From positions 1 to 15,653 of the forward strand of contig CASELB010000123.1 of assembly GCA_949288685.1 (NCBI GenBank): a stretch of DNA of 15,653 nt. The letters are read 5' to 3'. How positions within the stretch are numbered: position 1 is the first letter of the stretch; every line of letters starts with the position of its first letter. The position numbers and the translations under genes are program-made. Positions 13,979 to 15,653 of the stretch are shown in pieces. The notes under the pieces are model-generated. The model was given only the letters and a program-made list of their open reading frames with translations, was not told the DNA's origin and searched no databases. Source of the stretch: an uncultured bacterium. GTDB lineage: Bacteria > Cyanobacteriota > Vampirovibrionia > Gastranaerophilales > Gastranaerophilaceae.

Positions 13979-14057
13979 ACGGGGGTAAATGAAATAGTTT
14001 TTTAAAATTTTTTGTCCAAAATCATCTGTCTGTATTATTTGAATTTGTTGTATCAGT

Positions 14058-14095
14058 AAAAAATCTCCCGAAAGTTTAGTTACGGGAGATTTTTA
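14058..14095 (-). terminator. Intrinsic terminator of the SIMPL-domain gene (bidirectional)
   Basis: AAAAATCTCCCG (14059-14070) and CGGGAGATTTTT (14083-14094) form a perfect 12-bp stem with a 12-base loop. Read on the minus strand it lies 17 bases after the SIMPL stop codon and ends in a T-run. Confidence 0.88.
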
Positions 14096-14111
14096 TTTTA
14101 TAGATGATATC

Positions 14112-14855
14112 TTATTTAATGGAATAAGTCATGTTAACCCCGGCTTGAATTTTAATAATTCCGGGTTCTATTGACGGTGTAGCGGCTGCAGGAGCGGCTT
14201 CATCCATGCTGCCGCTGGCTTTTAAGTTAACGGCAGTGTATCTTGTTCTCCCGTATATATTATCGTTGTTAATAATATTAATGTCTTTTACTCCTCTAAT
14301 CGTTACATTTGCGGCATTTGCGGCAGTTTGTGCCTGTTTGCCTGCTTTTTGAATAGCAAGTAAAAGAAGTTCATCTCTGTAACTGTCATAGTTTGATACA
14401 CTGAAATTAAGGTTGGAAATTCCGGTTGCGCCAAGTGAAATTGCCTTTTCAATAATTGCCGGAATACTTGATATTGATTTTGTATGGACGACAACGTTGT
14501 TAGTTACCATGTATTTGTCAAATGACCTTTTGCTTCCGTTGTATTTATAAAGCGAATCGGCACGGAAATCCGCGGTTTTGATATAATCGCCGTCTTCAGT
14601 TTTAATAGTATCTTTGAGCCCTTTTAATATGTTTTGTGAAATTTCATTGTTGTCGGTCATTGCTTTTTGCATTGATTTTGAATCCTCTGTTTGGACTTCA
14701 ATATTAATTTCAACTGTATCAGGTGCAACTTCTTTTACTGCATTTGCGCTGACTGAAATTGTATTTATCTGTTCAGGACATGTGCATTGCTGCGCCATTG
14801 CGCTGCCTGTTCCTATTACGGATATTAATGCTAAAATAAGTAAACCTTTTTTCAT
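14112..14855 (-). CDS. Exported SIMPL-domain (DUF541) protein
   Basis: This 247-aa protein has a signal peptide with probable cleavage after AMA at residue 21 (hydrophobic core LLILALISVIGTGSA). The mature N-terminus is QQCTCPEQ, with two cysteines at 24 and 26 but no lipobox. The SIMPL/DUF541 domain follows: the opening ISVSANAVKEVAPDTVEINI (33-52) and the middle VVHTKSISSIPAIIEKAISL (about 125-144). Further on come the GATGISNLNFSVSNYD element and the C-terminal PGIIKIQAGVNMTYSI. SIMPL proteins are periplasmic or envelope-bound and can form oligomers; their biochemical role is mostly unknown, with links to oxidative stress (YggE). A strong SD AGGGAGGT lies 5 bases before the ATG, and a good promoter with an inverted repeat over its -35 sits upstream. 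Confidence 0.92.
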   Translation of the reverse strand: MKKGLLILALISVIGTGSAMAQQCTCPEQINTISVSANAVKEVAPDTVEINIEVQTEDSKSMQKAMTDNNEISQNILKGLKDTIKTEDGDYIKTADFRADSLYKYNGSKRSFDKYMVTNNVVVHTKSISSIPAIIEKAISLGATGISNLNFSVSNYDSYRDELLLLAIQKAGKQAQTAANAANVTIRGVKDINIINNDNIYGRTRYTAVNLKASGSMDEAAPAAATPSIEPGIIKIQAGVNMTYSIK

Positions 14856-14882
14856 ATTAAACCTCCCTCGTATTTTTACATT

Positions 14883-14910
14883 ATTATAACCATAAAACTA
14901 AATAGTTCAA
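14883..14910 (-). promoter_or_regulatory. Promoter of the SIMPL-domain gene
   Basis: On the minus strand, a consensus TATAAT (14883-14888) lies 16 bases from TTGAAC (14905-14910). A start near 14876 would leave about 20 bases of leader holding the SD. Confidence 0.6.
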
Positions 14911-14932
14911 CCTTGTACTGGTTGAACCATTT
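14900..14932. repeat. Inverted repeat over the -35 of the SIMPL promoter
   Basis: GTTCAACC (14905-14912) and GGTTGAAC (14920-14927) are perfect 8-base inverted arms around a 7-base centre. After one mismatch on each side, AAAT/ATTT extends the symmetry to 14900-14932. The left arm contains the proposed -35. It may be an operator, a terminator for the upstream 81-aa gene, or both; the minus-strand tail after it is only moderately T-rich. Confidence 0.55.
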
Positions 14933-14962
14933 ACTCTTCTTTTCCTTTTTCTCCAGTGCCTC

Positions 14963-15208
14963 TTAACCGGCTAATTTTTTGCAATATTTTTTGACATCGC
15001 AGACAATATCCTTTACAAAGTCTTTTACAACTGTTTTTAAAGGTTTTTGCTCCATGCCGTCAAATATATAGTAAAGCGGATCTTTTCCGTTGTTAAACCT
15101 CATTTGCCTGTCTTTTTTATTAAGATAACAGTAATGAAAATTCTCAGGTATTTCAAGTGACCCTATCGGTTTTTTATTTCTTTCTATTGCGTCTCTGTCA
15201 AGTGCCAT
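14963..15208 (-). CDS. Small protein of unknown function (81 aa)
   Basis: I do not recognise this protein. It begins MALDRDAIERNKKPIGSLEI, is basic overall, has no signal peptide or membrane span, and has a C-terminal amphipathic region with two cysteines in DIVCDVKKYCKKL. The open frame fills the gap between two real genes and is followed by an inverted repeat that could end the transcript. The SD is weak (AAGAAAGAG, about 9 bases from the ATG). The amino-acid mix looks like a real small soluble protein, and no better frame overlaps it. Confidence 0.6.
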   Translation of the reverse strand: MALDRDAIERNKKPIGSLEIPENFHYCYLNKKDRQMRFNNGKDPLYYIFDGMEQKPLKTVVKDFVKDIVCDVKKYCKKLAG

Positions 15209-15537
15209 AATTTATTACTCTTTCTTAACATCTTATCTGCTTACATATATATAAAAACATTTTTTTTGAACGAATTTCATAAAGAAGAAAACCTGTAACA
15301 AAAGTTAACATTGGGCTTAAATGCAGGTAATTAAGGTTGTTATCCTCTTGTGATTATGTAGTATTGTAAATATTTTTTTAACATGCCGCTGCCATTCTGT
15401 TTAAGTGTCGCATAAGGGCGGTATCATTGTTTTGTGGCTTGAACTTGCGCTAAATATTTAGTTTAACAAAACTCATACTTTATGCTTATTTTTGTGCTAA
15501 TAGTATCAAAAAACAGCAGTTTTTCTAAAAAAATGGC
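15209..15537. other. Gene-free stretch upstream of the HU gene
   Basis: About 330 bases hold no convincing coding frame: the plus-strand ATGs at 15321 and 15383 each stop after 10 codons. Visible structure includes a perfect 12-base palindrome CTAAATATTTAG at 15450-15461. A 7-bp stem ATGCCGC (15383-15389) / GCGGTAT (15418-15424), with one G-U pair, closes a 28-base loop. The locally GC-richer section at 15383-15450 stands out from the AT-rich surroundings. It may hold regulatory sites for HU and the divergent 81-aa gene, or a small RNA; I cannot name a known RNA family. Confidence 0.5.
15450..15461. promoter_or_regulatory. Perfect 12-base palindrome upstream of the HU promoter
   Basis: CTAAATATTTAG is self-complementary and lies 77 bases before the HU -35. 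It could be an operator, but AT-rich palindromes of this size also arise by chance. Confidence 0.25.
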
Positions 15538-15565
15538 TTGCAATATTTTCTATGATAAGTATAAT
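15538..15565 (+). promoter_or_regulatory. Strong sigma-70 promoter of the HU gene
   Basis: TTGCAA (15538-15543) and a consensus TATAAT (15560-15565) are 16 bases apart. A start near 15572 gives a leader of about 26 bases carrying the SD AAAGGAG (15584-15590), 7 bases before the ATG. This suits a highly expressed gene. Confidence 0.75.
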
Positions 15566-15597
15566 AAGATTTGTAGACATAAGAAAGGAGTTTTACG

Positions 15598-15653
15598 ATG
15601 AACAAAGAAGAATTAGTTCAAGAGATTTCAAAAAAAGCTAAAGTTACTCAAAA
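15598..15653 (+). CDS. hup: HU-family DNA-binding protein, 5' part only
   Basis: Only 18 complete codons are in the window (MNKEELVQEISKKAKVTQ), and the frame runs off the right edge. The start matches the first helix of HU/IHF proteins (MNKxELVxxIxxKAxxTxK), which bend and compact DNA as dimers and are abundant nucleoid proteins. A very strong SD and a near-consensus promoter fit high expression. HU rather than IHF is inferred from the start alone. Confidence 0.82.
   Translation, partial: MNKEELVQEISKKAKVTQ

Noticed and set aside
14964..15208. Treating the 81-aa frame as a toxin or antitoxin
   Set aside because: It has no recognisable motif and no paired small gene.
15383..15424. tRNA-like 7-bp acceptor-type stem
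   Set aside because: The enclosed 28 bases are too short for tRNA arms and no T-loop (GGTTCGANTCC-type) or CCA context is present.
15482..15601. 39-codon plus-strand frame ending over the HU start codon (ATGA overlap)
   Set aside because: It has no SD and runs through the strong HU promoter and SD; the overlap looks accidental.

Overview
The window comes from an AT-rich bacterium with a Gram-negative type of envelope: it encodes an OmpA-like peptidoglycan-binding protein, a SIMPL-domain exported protein and a type IV pilin-like protein. Translation starts mostly carry clear Shine-Dalgarno sequences. My best guess, by inference only, is a non-photosynthetic cyanobacterial relative (Melainabacteria, Gastranaerophilales type). 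This rests on the style of the lone pilin-like gene and of the two lineage-specific proteins (507 aa, and the N-terminus of the 800-aa helicase). No mobile element, CRISPR array, rRNA or tRNA was seen.

Layout. Bases 106-2832 (+) hold three envelope genes. The first encodes an exported, single-TM protein with an AMIN-like N-terminal domain. An intrinsic-terminator-like hairpin follows it, and then come a MotA/ZorA-like and a MotB/ZorB-like protein. This pair looks like a small ion-driven stator complex with neither flagellar genes nor the Zorya effector genes beside it. Bases 2819-5208 hold housekeeping genes: a Maf/YhdE-type nucleotide pyrophosphatase (-), the GTPase Era (+) and an orphan membrane-anchored amino-acid-binding protein (+). 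Bases 5215-8550 (-) hold an 800-aa Ski2-like helicase followed by a uridine-kinase-like P-loop protein, probably one transcript. Bases 8664-9763 (+) hold a 58-aa zinc ribbon whose stop codon overlaps the start of a YhcC/YtqA-type (TIGR01212) radical SAM protein. A 507-aa two-TM protein of unknown function (9854-11377, +) then converges on a SPASM-type radical SAM protein (11374-12189, -).

The right third is mostly on the minus strand: a pilin-like protein with its own terminator, a ROK-family sugar kinase, a SIMPL-domain protein and an 81-aa unknown protein. A 389-base gene-free stretch follows, ending in a strong promoter and the first 18 codons of an HU-type DNA-binding protein that runs off the window.

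The genes do not form one pathway. Most are core genes packed tightly, with convergent pairs overlapping or nearly touching. The items most worth a second look are the orphan ZorAB-like stator pair, the zinc-ribbon/radical-SAM translational couple, the inverted repeats placed inside the SIMPL and pilin promoters, and the long leader region before the HU gene.
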